DNA of 64,000 bases from the NCBI RefSeq assembly GCF_015207035.1, contig NZ_JADEXQ010000006.1, positions 43,590 to 107,589 of the forward strand, in the 5' to 3' direction. Origin of the DNA: Romeriopsis navalis LEGE 11480. Lineage in GTDB: Bacteria > Cyanobacteriota > Cyanobacteriia > Leptolyngbyales > Leptolyngbyaceae. Below the pieces are notes generated by a model. That model ran no database searches. It was not told the DNA's origin and saw only the letters and a program-made list of their open reading frames with translations. Position 1 is the stretch's first letter, and every line of letters starts with the position of its first letter. This document shows, one piece after another, positions 46,182-54,919 of the stretch. Position numbers and translations under genes: made by a program.

Positions 46182-46283
46182 GATAAAATCGCCTTTCGGC
46201 ATCAATGGATTTCGAGAACCAGCACATTGTGTAAGGACGTATCCTCTTGTGCTCAACGCCAATGGCATCAGTGAGCATGTGTC
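46182..46283 (-). CRISPR. Degenerate two-repeat mini-CRISPR, CreR/CreA-like guide
   Basis: Minus-strand order: a degenerate repeat (46283-46249) ending with GGCGTTGAGCAC, identical to the last 12 bases of the array repeat and so carrying the full TTGAGCAC handle; a spacer of about 31 nt (46248-46218); and a second degenerate repeat (46217-46182) whose core CCATTGATGCCGAAAGGCG (46208-46190) matches 18 of 19 array-repeat bases. Both copies keep a GCC/GGC mini-stem, while the flanks have decayed. This is what selection for one processed crRNA-like RNA, with loss of recombination or adaptation competence, would leave. It sits between the WYL regulator and the cas operon. Confidence 0.82.
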
Positions 46284-46312
46284 TATCATAGTTCCTTTGC
46301 CTGCTACTAAGG

Positions 46313-47293
46313 TCATACATTCCCCTCCTGATAAAACACATTCATGCCAGATAACTCAGCTCTTACCATCTCCACCAGCGCTGGTGGCCCTAGCACCCTA
46401 GCCCCCGCGCCATAAAACAGCACCCATCGCTTCACCTCATTCAGCCCCGGCACCTCTATTCGTAGCGTCACTGCACCATCAGTATGTTTTTCGATCGTCT
46501 GTGACTGATGCCAGCGTCGTTCCACAATGTAAGGAGCCGTTGCCGCATCAAACCAAATCTCCACCAACTTTGGCTCACCCCCGACCTCATGCTGAAACAT
46601 CCGCTCAAAATGTGCTTTCCGATCGAACGTCGCACTCACCTCAAACTTTTGCTTCAGAACCTTCAACTTCCGAATCCGATCAACCCGAAAATCCCGCACC
46701 ATTTGCCGTGAATGGCACCAGCCTGTTACATAAGGGTTATTGCGCGAAATGTGCAATACGTATACATCAAACTCGCGCTCTGACTCCGGTTTTCCGGGTG
46801 TTCCATAGCGCATCCAAACTCGTCGCTTGGTTTGACAAGCCTGTTCTAACCGCTGCCAAATCACTGGATTCAAATCCAATTCTGCACCCACGCGAAACAT
46901 CACATTTTCCTGGGCTAACTGTTGTAAATCCACCTCCATCGGCACAGGTAGACGCTCCGCTAGACGTGAGACTGCACTGCGAAGCTCCTCGCGGTAGGCT
47001 GACCCAGCATAAGCATTCAGCATCTGTGCCCCCAGTGTTAGTGCAAACAATTCACCCTGAGTTAAAGGAATTGATGGTAGTCGCCAAGTTTCATCGGTGT
47101 AGTAGTAGCCCTGACTCTTGCTAGACGTAATCGGTGCTTCATACCGATTGCGCATAAACTCAATGTCACTTCGTATCGTCCGCTCATTCACCTCTAGCTT
47201 TTCTGCCATCATTGGTGCGGTTGCCCGCATCGACGATCGCAGCATGGCATCAATTTCGAGAAAACGCTCTAAACGAATTGGCGTCATCTTCAT
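46313..47293 (-). CDS. WYL-domain transcriptional regulator next to cas genes
   Basis: A 326-residue protein from the ATG at 47291-47293, with GGGAG eight bases upstream; a TTG seven codons earlier is less likely. Residues 1-60 hold a winged helix-turn-helix (MMAEKLEVNERTIRSDIEFMRNRY). Residues about 155-230 form a WYL-like domain (KRRVWMRYGTPGKPESEREFDVYVLHISRNNPYVTGWC), followed by a WCX-like C-terminus. WYL proteins sense nucleic acids or nucleotides and often control CRISPR or other defence loci. It is upstream of the mini-CRISPR and cas operon on the same strand. Its stop is 30 bp before the mini-CRISPR, which could therefore lie in its 3' untranslated region. Confidence 0.88.
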   Translation of the reverse strand: MKMTPIRLERFLEIDAMLRSSMRATAPMMAEKLEVNERTIRSDIEFMRNRYEAPITSSKSQGYYYTDETWRLPSIPLTQGELFALTLGAQMLNAYAGSAYREELRSAVSRLAERLPVPMEVDLQQLAQENVMFRVGAELDLNPVIWQRLEQACQTKRRVWMRYGTPGKPESEREFDVYVLHISRNNPYVTGWCHSRQMVRDFRVDRIRKLKVLKQKFEVSATFDRKAHFERMFQHEVGGEPKLVEIWFDAATAPYIVERRWHQSQTIEKHTDGAVTLRIEVPGLNEVKRWVLFYGAGARVLGPPALVEMVRAELSGMNVFYQEGNV

Positions 47294-47596
47294 AAGCACG
47301 TCTCCCAAATCCAATTGCCCATAGCCTAAGCCACCAACCCGGAAAAAAACGATCCGGGTTAACTGATATGAGTAAATATTTTGTGATTACGATCGAGAAA
47401 CACACATATCCCACACTCAGATTCTAAGATTGAGTCTAAAAATCAGCATAGGAACAATAATCTTAAGGCTTAAGACATCAAACATTGGTTTTCTTTTAAA
47501 TAAAATCACTTTTTCAGCGAAATTCGAGAATTAAGCCGATATCACCCTGTTCTGAACTAGCGTTTAGTGAGGATGCTTGAGTCTTTGTCTCACCAA
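47294..47596. other. AT-rich intergenic region upstream of the WYL gene
   Basis: About 300 bp between the WYL gene and the end of the pseudogene, both on the minus strand. It is AT-rich in 47340-47530 and should carry the WYL promoter. No repeat, RNA gene or clear operator was found. Confidence 0.4.
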
Positions 47597-48163
47597 CTAT
47601 GACTGTTCTAAAGGACTCCGATTTTGTGTAGCTGCCGCGATCGCCTGCTCGATTCGCTTCAGTCTTGTGGCATCTCGTTTCGCTGTCTCAATCCAGTAGA
47701 CAATATTTTGGGTTTTGGCGTTGCTGAAGTGATCAAAATTGACTTTGGCCGTGGGATGACTTGCGAGAGCAGTCGCTAAGTCATCGGGTACAAACAGCGC
47801 TTCAGCATCATCGAGAAAAGTCTAAGAGCCATCTTGCTTTGCGGCTGCGATTTTGGCCATACCCGCTTCAGTCATCAAGCCTGCGGCAATCAGTTATTCA
47901 ACATATTGTTTATTGACCTTCGACCAAATGCTCTCCGGCTTGCGCGGGGTCATAACCTGCCTCTTCGTCGATCGACTGGGTTTTCCTGTCAATCCAGCCA
48001 AAGCAAAGGCATTCTTGAACAACTTTCTCGTAGCGAATGCTGGGTTTACTGCTTTTGATCTTGTAACAGACCAGCTAAATATCTTGGGAAGTCTTGTGAT
48101 TGCCGGTTAACCACTGTCACCAAGTGGCCTGATCTGCTTGAGCTGCGCTTCAAACTTGCTCAT
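47597..48163 (-). pseudogene. Decayed YdeI/OmpD-associated family gene
   Basis: The minus strand from an ATG at 48161-48163 reads MSKFEAQLKQ, then meets a stop and several frameshifts. It recovers as TPRKPESIWSKVNKQYVE, stop, LIAAGLMTEAGMAKIAAAKQ, stop, TFLDDAEALFVPDDLATALA, and ends NRSPLEQS. The same protein is intact at 54920-55513, where the corresponding stretches are ITPRKPGSVWSKVNKQYIEE and LIAAGLMTDAGLAKITAAKQ. At least three in-frame stops plus frame changes make it non-functional. It is therefore a dead paralogue of the downstream gene. Confidence 0.9.
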
Positions 48164-48340
48164 CTTAGACTGTCGTATTCGAAAAGAAATTCTACATGAT
48201 TAAACAATATCCGAGAAACCTTCACCCCATATCATTAGTGCTTTTACGGGATTGTTGACAAATGTAACGCGAATTGGGTCAGGTCATGATGATTTGGGCA
48301 TTCTGGAGCAACGGTCTAACGCTGAGGAAGATGCTGGCCA

Positions 48341-49372
48341 ATGATGCCTCTCAAGAGTTTGCTGCGATCACGAATGGTTCGGTTACGAGGTTCTGTGTTT
48401 ATTTTGGCCATATGCGGCCTACTTTGTTTTGGTTTATCGTCTTTACTCTCGGCGTCAGCTCTAGATGAAGCAACTTCGACTAATGTCGTCACGACTGAGC
48501 CGATTGAGCCAATCCCCCAAACAATTGCGCTGAACTCGGAGAAAGTTGAACTGGGTAACCAGCTATTTCATGATCCGCAACTCTCAGGTAACGGTAAGGT
48601 CTCCTGTGCGAGTTGTCATAAGCTCTCCCTGGCTGGTGCTGATCAGCTGCCTAAGTCAATTGGTACGGGCATGGGTTTTGTGAATGCGCCGACCGTTTTC
48701 AACAGTGGCTTAAATATTAAACAGTTCTGGGATGGTCGGGCCGATACCCTAGAGACCCAAATTGATGGGCCGATGACCAGTGACCATGAGATGAACTCAA
48801 ATTGGCCTGATGTGGTGAATAAACTGACGAATTCGGCCGCTTATAAAGCCGAGTTTGCCAAGCTCTACCCCAACGGCATCAACCCAGACAACATCAAAGA
48901 TGCGATCGCCACATTCGAACGATCGCTCTACACCCCCAATTCCCGGTTTGACCAATATCTGCGGGGAAATCAGGCCATTCTCACTAGTAGCGAAAAAGCT
49001 GGCTATCAAAAATTCAAAGACTTTGGCTGTGTTGCCTGCCATCAGGGTGCCGGGGTCGGCGGCAATATGTTCCAGAAGTTCGGTGTCTTTGGCGATTATT
49101 TCAAAGACCGGGGCAATATTACCAAGGAAGATTTAGGCCGCTACAACGTCACCCAAGATGAGGCCGATCGCTACGCCTTTAAAGTGCCAAGTCTCCGGAA
49201 TGTGGTCCTGACTGCACCATACTTCCATGATGGTTCGGTCGAGACCGTGGATGAAGCGGTCAAAGTCATGATCAAGTATCAGCTAGGTCGTCCAGCCGAT
49301 CAAACCGATATCGACCAGATTGTTCAGTTCCTTAATACCCTGACTGCTAACGTCGCAGGAGATCAATCATGA
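48341..49372 (+). CDS. Di-heme cytochrome c peroxidase-like protein (MauG/CcpA family)
   Basis: A 343-residue exported protein. Residues about 10-40 form a signal peptide. Two c-type heme sites follow: CASCHKLSL (about residue 90) and CVACHQGAG (about 228). The family reduces hydrogen peroxide or carries out long-range oxidations in the periplasm. The FHDGSVETVDEAVKVMIKYQLGR block near the C-terminus is typical. The start is uncertain because no strong ribosome-binding site is visible; an ATG 11 codons downstream is also possible. It overlaps the kinase gene start by four bases (ATGA), so peroxidase and sensor kinase are produced together. Confidence 0.9.
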   Translation: MMPLKSLLRSRMVRLRGSVFILAICGLLCFGLSSLLSASALDEATSTNVVTTEPIEPIPQTIALNSEKVELGNQLFHDPQLSGNGKVSCASCHKLSLAGADQLPKSIGTGMGFVNAPTVFNSGLNIKQFWDGRADTLETQIDGPMTSDHEMNSNWPDVVNKLTNSAAYKAEFAKLYPNGINPDNIKDAIATFERSLYTPNSRFDQYLRGNQAILTSSEKAGYQKFKDFGCVACHQGAGVGGNMFQKFGVFGDYFKDRGNITKEDLGRYNVTQDEADRYAFKVPSLRNVVLTAPYFHDGSVETVDEAVKVMIKYQLGRPADQTDIDQIVQFLNTLTANVAGDQS

Positions 49373-52185
49373 AGCGTAAAACTATCCTGACGGCGGCGGC
49401 CGCTGGTTCACTGCTAGTGCTGCTGGGCTTGGTGACGAAAGGTCGCGCAATCAACATCGATCGCCATTTATCCTATCGCGATCGGTTGACTGCACAACTC
49501 CAAAACGATCTCACCGCCAATCAAAATGTGCTGAAAGCACGTTACTCACTGCATACATCCTACGATTCGCTAACTCGGGAATTGCAGCAGGCACAGGCGT
49601 TGCAAAAGGAACTTAGCAAAGTTCCAGAATTTCTCGGTAATCAAGGGACGCAACGGCTAGAAACTCAACTGGCAACTGCAAGCGAAACGCTAAAGCAGAA
49701 ACGTGAGTTGTCGGAACGGTTTAAATCGCAAAATGCATTGCTGAAGAACTCACTCTCCTATTTGCCCGCTTTGATCGATCAAATGCAGCAAAAAGGGGGT
49801 GGCCAAATTGATCAATCCCTCAGTGAACTGCTGGATGAAATTCTGCTCTATACGCTATCGGCGGATGAGACATTAGTCCCCAAAATCCAGCGTCAAATTG
49901 AGCAAATTCAGTCATCTCTTGGTAGTGGCGGGGCGAAGAGCGATACCAATATTGCGCTCTCCCATGCCAAGATCATTCTGAAAAATAAACCTCAGGTTGA
50001 TCAGCTAACCCAAGAATTATTAGACTTACCGACGACAGCGCAAATTCGTGACTTATCGAAAGCCTACGAGCAAGAATATCAAACGGCAGTGGGACAAGCC
50101 CGATTGTTTCAACTGGGTGCCTATGCCTGGTTTATTGGTTTACTGGGGGGCGCCGCTTATCTGTTCTTCACGATGACGCAACTGCGCAAAGCGGAGCAGC
50201 AGGCCAGCCATCTGTTTGAGAGTATTACCGATGCGTTTGTCGGCATCGATAATCAATGGATGATTACCTACGTCAATGCCCAGGCCGCAACGACCTTAGA
50301 GCAGCAGTCAGAAACCTTAGTGGGGCAATCTTTCTGGGCGGCGTTCCCCCAAGATTTGGGTCAACAGGCCAAACAGTACTATAACCAAGCGATCGCGGAA
50401 CAATCCGTCGTTACGTTTGAAACCCAGTATGAGGCAAAGCAATGCTGGTTAGAGTTCCATCTTTATCCCAGTGCAGATGGGCTTTCCGTGTTTTGGCAGG
50501 ATATCAGCGATCGTAAGCAGGCGGAGGCGAAGCTCTCGGAAAGTCTGTATGCGACGGAAAAAGCTAAGGAAAAAGCTGAAGCCGAGCGGATTAAGGCCGA
50601 GGAGGCGAATAAATCTAAGAGTGATTTCCTGGCCAATATGAGCCATGAATTGCGCACACCACTGAATGCGATTATCGGCTACAGCGAAATTCTTGAAGAA
50701 GATGCGGAGGATATTGGTCAGGATGACTTTATTCCCGATCTCCAAAAAATTCGCAATTCGGGTAAGCACCTCTTGGGCTTGATTAATGATGTGCTTGACT
50801 TGTCCAAGATCGAAGCTGGACAAATGGAGCTATACCTTGAAAACTTCGAGTTGATGCCATTGCTGCGAGATGTGACATCGACGATTCAGCCGCTGATCGA
50901 ACAGAAAAGTAATGAACTGATCTTGCAATGTCCGGAAGATATTGGCACATTCTATGCCGATCAAGTTAAGGTCCGCCAGATTCTCTTTAACCTGCTAAGT
51001 AATGCGAGTAAGTTTACTGAAAACGGCAAAATCACCCTTAGCGTTTCTCGGACGAGTGCGAGTGATGGCACATGGTTCAATTTCCAGGTGAAAGATACCG
51101 GGATCGGGATGCGACCGGACCAGCTCGAAAAAATCTTTAACGCTTTTACCCAGGCCGATGCTTCGACCACCCGGAAATATGGCGGTACGGGGCTTGGGTT
51201 AACCATTACCAAGAGCTTTACCAAGATGATGGGAGGTGAAGTCCAGGTCGAGAGCGAATACGAACAGGGTACAACCTTTAATATTCGGATTCCCCAGGCA
51301 ATCTCGACAGCCCCCGCACATTCGCCCAGTGATGTATCAGCGAATGGCACAGGGTCGACGCCCGTTGCTGATCCGAGTATGGCTGAAGTGCCTGCCCTTG
51401 GTGGCCCTTGCTTGGGCACAATCCTGGTAATTGACGACGATCGTGCTGCTTGCGAAATGGTGCAACGATCGCTGAGCCACCATAACTACCGCGTGGTGTA
51501 TGCCCACACAGGCGCACAGGGACTCGAAATTGCGGCCCAACTCCGGCCCGATGCGATCGTGCTTGACGTAATCATGCCGGAAATGGATGGATGGCAGGTG
51601 CTCAACGCGCTCAAAGAGAATCCAGAGCTGGCCGACATCCCGGTAATTCTGTCGACGATGGTGACGGATGAGGCCATGGGTTATTCGCTGGGTGCCTCGG
51701 CCTATCTGCCCAAGCCCGTCGATCGTGAACGTCTGTTGACCGTGCTCGAAAAATATCGCCCGGCCCAGCAGCAAGATGCTTGGGTACTGGTGGTCGAAGA
51801 TGATGCTGATTCGCGCAATATGTTGCAACGCTCCGTTGCCCGTGAAGGATGGCAAACGCAAACGGCGGAAAATGGCCGTCAGGCGTTAGCCCAAATCGAA
51901 CAAGCCGAATCATTTCCGAGCTTAATCTTGCTTGATCTAATGATGCCGGAGATGGATGGGTTTGACTTTATCGAAACCTTGAAACAACAAGAAGCCGGTC
52001 GATCTGTGCCAATCATCGTGCTGACTGCCAAAGATTTGACCGCTGCCGATCGCGTTGCCCTAGGTGATGCGGTGCAAGCGGTGCATCAAAAGCGCGGCTT
52101 CGATCGTCAGTATTTCCTCGACGAGATTCAGGAATTTATTGAACTGCAAACTAATTCTCTAGCAACAACCGAAGGAGTGGCTTAA
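49369..52185 (+). CDS. Membrane-bound hybrid histidine kinase with PAS and two receiver domains
   Basis: A 938-residue protein. A helix near residues 8-25 and another near 245-265 enclose a helical extracytoplasmic sensor (possibly DAHL-like). Then come a PAS domain (about 280-385), a coiled coil, HisKA with NMSHELRTPLNA (phospho-accepting His about 426), and HATPase_c with the N, G1 and G2 boxes (KDTGIGM, GGTGLGL). Two receiver domains have Asp about 733 and about 856, both in the form D-x-M-M/I-P-E-M-D-G. It probably senses an envelope redox or oxidative signal, given its partner genes. It overlaps the upstream gene by four bases, and the Rieske gene starts three bases after its stop. Confidence 0.92.
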   Translation: MKRKTILTAAAAGSLLVLLGLVTKGRAINIDRHLSYRDRLTAQLQNDLTANQNVLKARYSLHTSYDSLTRELQQAQALQKELSKVPEFLGNQGTQRLETQLATASETLKQKRELSERFKSQNALLKNSLSYLPALIDQMQQKGGGQIDQSLSELLDEILLYTLSADETLVPKIQRQIEQIQSSLGSGGAKSDTNIALSHAKIILKNKPQVDQLTQELLDLPTTAQIRDLSKAYEQEYQTAVGQARLFQLGAYAWFIGLLGGAAYLFFTMTQLRKAEQQASHLFESITDAFVGIDNQWMITYVNAQAATTLEQQSETLVGQSFWAAFPQDLGQQAKQYYNQAIAEQSVVTFETQYEAKQCWLEFHLYPSADGLSVFWQDISDRKQAEAKLSESLYATEKAKEKAEAERIKAEEANKSKSDFLANMSHELRTPLNAIIGYSEILEEDAEDIGQDDFIPDLQKIRNSGKHLLGLINDVLDLSKIEAGQMELYLENFELMPLLRDVTSTIQPLIEQKSNELILQCPEDIGTFYADQVKVRQILFNLLSNASKFTENGKITLSVSRTSASDGTWFNFQVKDTGIGMRPDQLEKIFNAFTQADASTTRKYGGTGLGLTITKSFTKMMGGEVQVESEYEQGTTFNIRIPQAISTAPAHSPSDVSANGTGSTPVADPSMAEVPALGGPCLGTILVIDDDRAACEMVQRSLSHHNYRVVYAHTGAQGLEIAAQLRPDAIVLDVIMPEMDGWQVLNALKENPELADIPVILSTMVTDEAMGYSLGASAYLPKPVDRERLLTVLEKYRPAQQQDAWVLVVEDDADSRNMLQRSVAREGWQTQTAENGRQALAQIEQAESFPSLILLDLMMPEMDGFDFIETLKQQEAGRSVPIIVLTAKDLTAADRVALGDAVQAVHQKRGFDRQYFLDEIQEFIELQTNSLATTEGVA

Positions 52186-52188
52186 CCT

Positions 52189-52659
52189 ATGGACCGTCGT
52201 TTATTTATCAAATTGGCTGGCGTGAGCACGATCGCCACTTCCTTACCGGCGACCCTCACGGCCTGTAATGGGGCAAAAAGCAATGAGTCAAGCAATGCGC
52301 TTGAGGCGAAAGCCCCCCCAACGAGTCAGGCTCCGGCGCGTAGCGATGGATTTACGGATATTGGCAGTGTGGCCGACTTAGCTGAGAGTGGTAGCCTGCG
52401 TTATCAAGATGCGAAAGGGAATGGCATTTTGGTGGTGCAACAGTCCGATACCCCAGAAGATGTCCAAGCATTCTCATCGGTTTGTACCCATCAGGGCTGT
52501 AACGTCTCCTGGAAAGCCAAGGATAAAGATATTTTCTGTGCCTGCCACGGTTCGCGGTTTGCGACCGATGGAAAAGTCACTGAGGGGCCAGCCGAAACGC
52601 CCCTGCAACAATATCTGACTAAGGTTGAGGACAACCGTATTTTGATCAAGATGGTCTAG
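52189..52659 (+). CDS. Rieske [2Fe-2S] lipoprotein-like protein
   Basis: A 156-residue protein. The N-terminus MDRRLFIKLAGVSTIATSLP has a twin Arg followed by a hydrophobic stretch and a lipobox-like LTAC at residue about 25, suggesting Tat export and lipid anchoring. The Rieske domain carries CTHQGCNVSW and CACHGSRFATDG, the full Cys-His/Cys-His ligand set. It transfers single electrons. It is one of four genes in a tight run, between the hybrid kinase and the receiver protein, and may be an electron-transfer partner of the di-heme protein or a redox sensor component. It is not the cytochrome b6f PetC type, which lacks this lipobox. Confidence 0.9.
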   Translation: MDRRLFIKLAGVSTIATSLPATLTACNGAKSNESSNALEAKAPPTSQAPARSDGFTDIGSVADLAESGSLRYQDAKGNGILVVQQSDTPEDVQAFSSVCTHQGCNVSWKAKDKDIFCACHGSRFATDGKVTEGPAETPLQQYLTKVEDNRILIKMV

Positions 52660-52709
52660 TTGATTTTGCAATCAACAATTTCAGCAACGTTTTTAGATTG
52701 GTTTACATC

Positions 52710-54896
52710 ATGGCGAAGATTCTTCTGGTAGAGGACAACGAGTTTAATCGAGATATGCTGAGCCGTCGCCTCAAGCGGCGTGGCCATGAGGTGCTGATCG
52801 CCGTGGATGGGCTTGAGGGAATCAATCTCGCCTTATCCGCCATGCCCGATCTGATTTTGATGGATATGAGCCTGCCGGAAATTGATGGATGGGAAGCAAC
52901 TCGCCGGTTGAAAGCCGATGCCGTTACCGCGGGGATTCCGATTATCGCCTTGACTGCCCATGCGATGGTTGGCGATCGTGATCGTGCCCTCGCCGCTGGT
53001 TGTGATGAGTACGATACAAAACCGGTTGAGCTACCACGCTTGCTGGGCAAAATGCAGCAATTACTGGAAGCCGATCGGCCAGCTCCCGCAGTTGAATCTA
53101 CAGTTAAGTCTTTTCCTAGCAACGCTGTCATTACAGATGATAGACAGGATGCCCTAACGCCAGCAGCGATTGTACAAGATCGCGCTCAGCCAGATAGCAT
53201 TCAGCCAGCCAGTCCTAAACTCGATAGCTTTACAGATAGCACTAAGCCAAATGGTCAAGCGACCGTTGTGGATAACCCAGCGGTAATGACACCGCCAATT
53301 CAAGTTGAAATAGCTGCCGCAACTCAAACTGAGTCTAGTCAAACTGAGCTAACGACTGCTGCAACTCAAACTGAGCCTAGTCAAATTGATTCTACTCAGA
53401 CTGAGCCAACGACTTCTGCAACTCAAACTGAGTCTAGCCAAACTGAGCTAACGATCGCTAAAAGCATTGAACCACTAGAGCATTCTGCTGCAACAACTGG
53501 CCCAAGCACATTGCTAGTTGTTGATGATAATGAAAATAACCGTGACATGCTGGGTCGCCGACTTGAGCGTCAGGGATATCAAGTCATTTTGGCTGATAGT
53601 GGGGAGGTAGCCTTGGCCACACTGAAGGCCGAACCATCGATCGACTTAGTCTTGCTCGATATTATGATGCCTGGGATGGATGGTCTGGAAACCTTATCGC
53701 ACATTCGCCAAATGTACGAGTCCCACGAGCTGCCGGTGATTATGGCGACGGCAAAAAGCCAAATGGAAGATATGGTGCAGGCGTTTAAAGGCGGCGCCAA
53801 CGACTATATTACGAAGCCGATCGACTTTCCCGCAGCCCAAGTCCGAATCAAAACACAGCTCCAGCAAATGCAGGCAATGCGGCAGCCACAGATCCAGGTC
53901 ATGGAAGCTGTATCCCAGCCGATCGCCTCGCCACCTTTGATGCCCACGCCTGTTGCGAATGCATCTGTTGCCCCGGCGGCGGCACCGTCAGTTGAGGTGT
54001 CAGTTAATTCGGCGGAAACTGCGGCTTTACCAGCATTATCTACGTCAACTAATCCAACCTTATTCTTCCAAGACCGCTATCGGTTGATTCGGCAATTAGC
54101 AGAAGATTCTTTGGGTTGCACAATGCTGGTTGAAGATCAGCAAACGCTGACTCCAACCAAACGAATTGTGGAATGGATTAAGTTCAGCGCATTGCTCCAG
54201 CAGGACAGTCAACGGCGCGATTTGCGAACTAATCTCACTGCAGAGAAAGCCCGGCTCGAAGCAATTCGGCAGGCGGGATATGCGGTGCCATTGCAGGAAA
54301 TCGCCGAATTGAATGGCGATGTCTATTTGACCAATATGTGGTTTCAAGGACAATCGCTGCAAGAGCAAATGCTGAGTCGTCCACCGGCAAAATCGGCCGT
54401 TGAGTGTTTAAGATTCATTGAAACATTGCTCCGTCTGCTGATTCCTCTGCACCAGCATCAGGTGATTCATGGGAATCTACAGCCACAGCATATTTTCCAA
54501 ATGCCAAATACCCAGGTGTTTATTCTGACGAACTGGGGGAGTCGCCAGCGGTTACTGACTGGCTTACTCCCGGATCTCTGGGAGCAAATTCCGTTGAGCG
54601 ATCGTCCCTACTATGCGCCGGAACTCAAACAAGATAACCTCTGCCTTGCCAGTGATATTTATAGTGTCGGTATCCTGGGACTAGAAGCGCTCACTGGCAA
54701 AAGTGCCAGCCAGCTACCGATGGATGCGAATGGCCATGTATTCTGGGAAGGGCTTTTAGGTGCATATCCGGCCGTCGCTGATGTCTTTGAGCGGTTGTTG
54801 TCGCCGGATTTGGAAAAGCGGTTTAGCTCGATCGCTGAAGCCAAAAATGAGATTCTGGCCAGTTGGTATAAACTCCAGCAGCTCCAACCCGCTTAG
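52710..54896 (+). CDS. Double-receiver response regulator with C-terminal pseudokinase domain
   Basis: A 728-residue protein from the ATG at 52710. REC1 (about residues 1-120) has phospho-acceptor Asp at about 52 (MDMSLPEIDGW). A Thr/Gln/Ser/Glu-rich linker with TQTE repeats spans about 200-250. REC2 (about 265-385) has Asp at about 317 (LDIMMPGMDG). A protein-kinase-like fold (about 453-725) starts DRYRLIRQL. Its catalytic loop reads HGNLQPQHI instead of HRDLKPxN, and the DFG position is TNWGS, so it lacks the catalytic Asp and is likely a pseudokinase scaffold. It follows the Rieske gene by 50 bp and is the likely phosphorelay partner of the hybrid kinase. Confidence 0.88.
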   Translation: MAKILLVEDNEFNRDMLSRRLKRRGHEVLIAVDGLEGINLALSAMPDLILMDMSLPEIDGWEATRRLKADAVTAGIPIIALTAHAMVGDRDRALAAGCDEYDTKPVELPRLLGKMQQLLEADRPAPAVESTVKSFPSNAVITDDRQDALTPAAIVQDRAQPDSIQPASPKLDSFTDSTKPNGQATVVDNPAVMTPPIQVEIAAATQTESSQTELTTAATQTEPSQIDSTQTEPTTSATQTESSQTELTIAKSIEPLEHSAATTGPSTLLVVDDNENNRDMLGRRLERQGYQVILADSGEVALATLKAEPSIDLVLLDIMMPGMDGLETLSHIRQMYESHELPVIMATAKSQMEDMVQAFKGGANDYITKPIDFPAAQVRIKTQLQQMQAMRQPQIQVMEAVSQPIASPPLMPTPVANASVAPAAAPSVEVSVNSAETAALPALSTSTNPTLFFQDRYRLIRQLAEDSLGCTMLVEDQQTLTPTKRIVEWIKFSALLQQDSQRRDLRTNLTAEKARLEAIRQAGYAVPLQEIAELNGDVYLTNMWFQGQSLQEQMLSRPPAKSAVECLRFIETLLRLLIPLHQHQVIHGNLQPQHIFQMPNTQVFILTNWGSRQRLLTGLLPDLWEQIPLSDRPYYAPELKQDNLCLASDIYSVGILGLEALTGKSASQLPMDANGHVFWEGLLGAYPAVADVFERLLSPDLEKRFSSIAEAKNEILASWYKLQQLQPA
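53319..53459 (+). repeat. Imperfect direct repeats encoding TQTE-rich linker
   Basis: Three imperfect copies of a 42-57-bp unit beginning GCAACTCAAACTGAG encode ATQTE-type peptides in the linker between the two receiver domains of the pseudokinase-containing response regulator. Copy number could vary between strains. Confidence 0.75.
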
Positions 54897-54919
54897 CCTG
54901 GTTGAATTGGTAGCTTCAT

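Noticed and set aside
46168..46401. Plus-strand open frame of 77 residues
   Set aside because: It crosses the mini-CRISPR and the end of the WYL gene; its peptide resembles array artefacts and has no ribosome-binding site.
37205..47293. CRISPR-associated transposon (type I-B CAST)
   Set aside because: Cas3 with intact nuclease and helicase motifs and adaptation genes are present and no tnsA, tnsB, tnsC or tniQ gene is seen. The ATG PAM-like triplet alone does not support a CAST.
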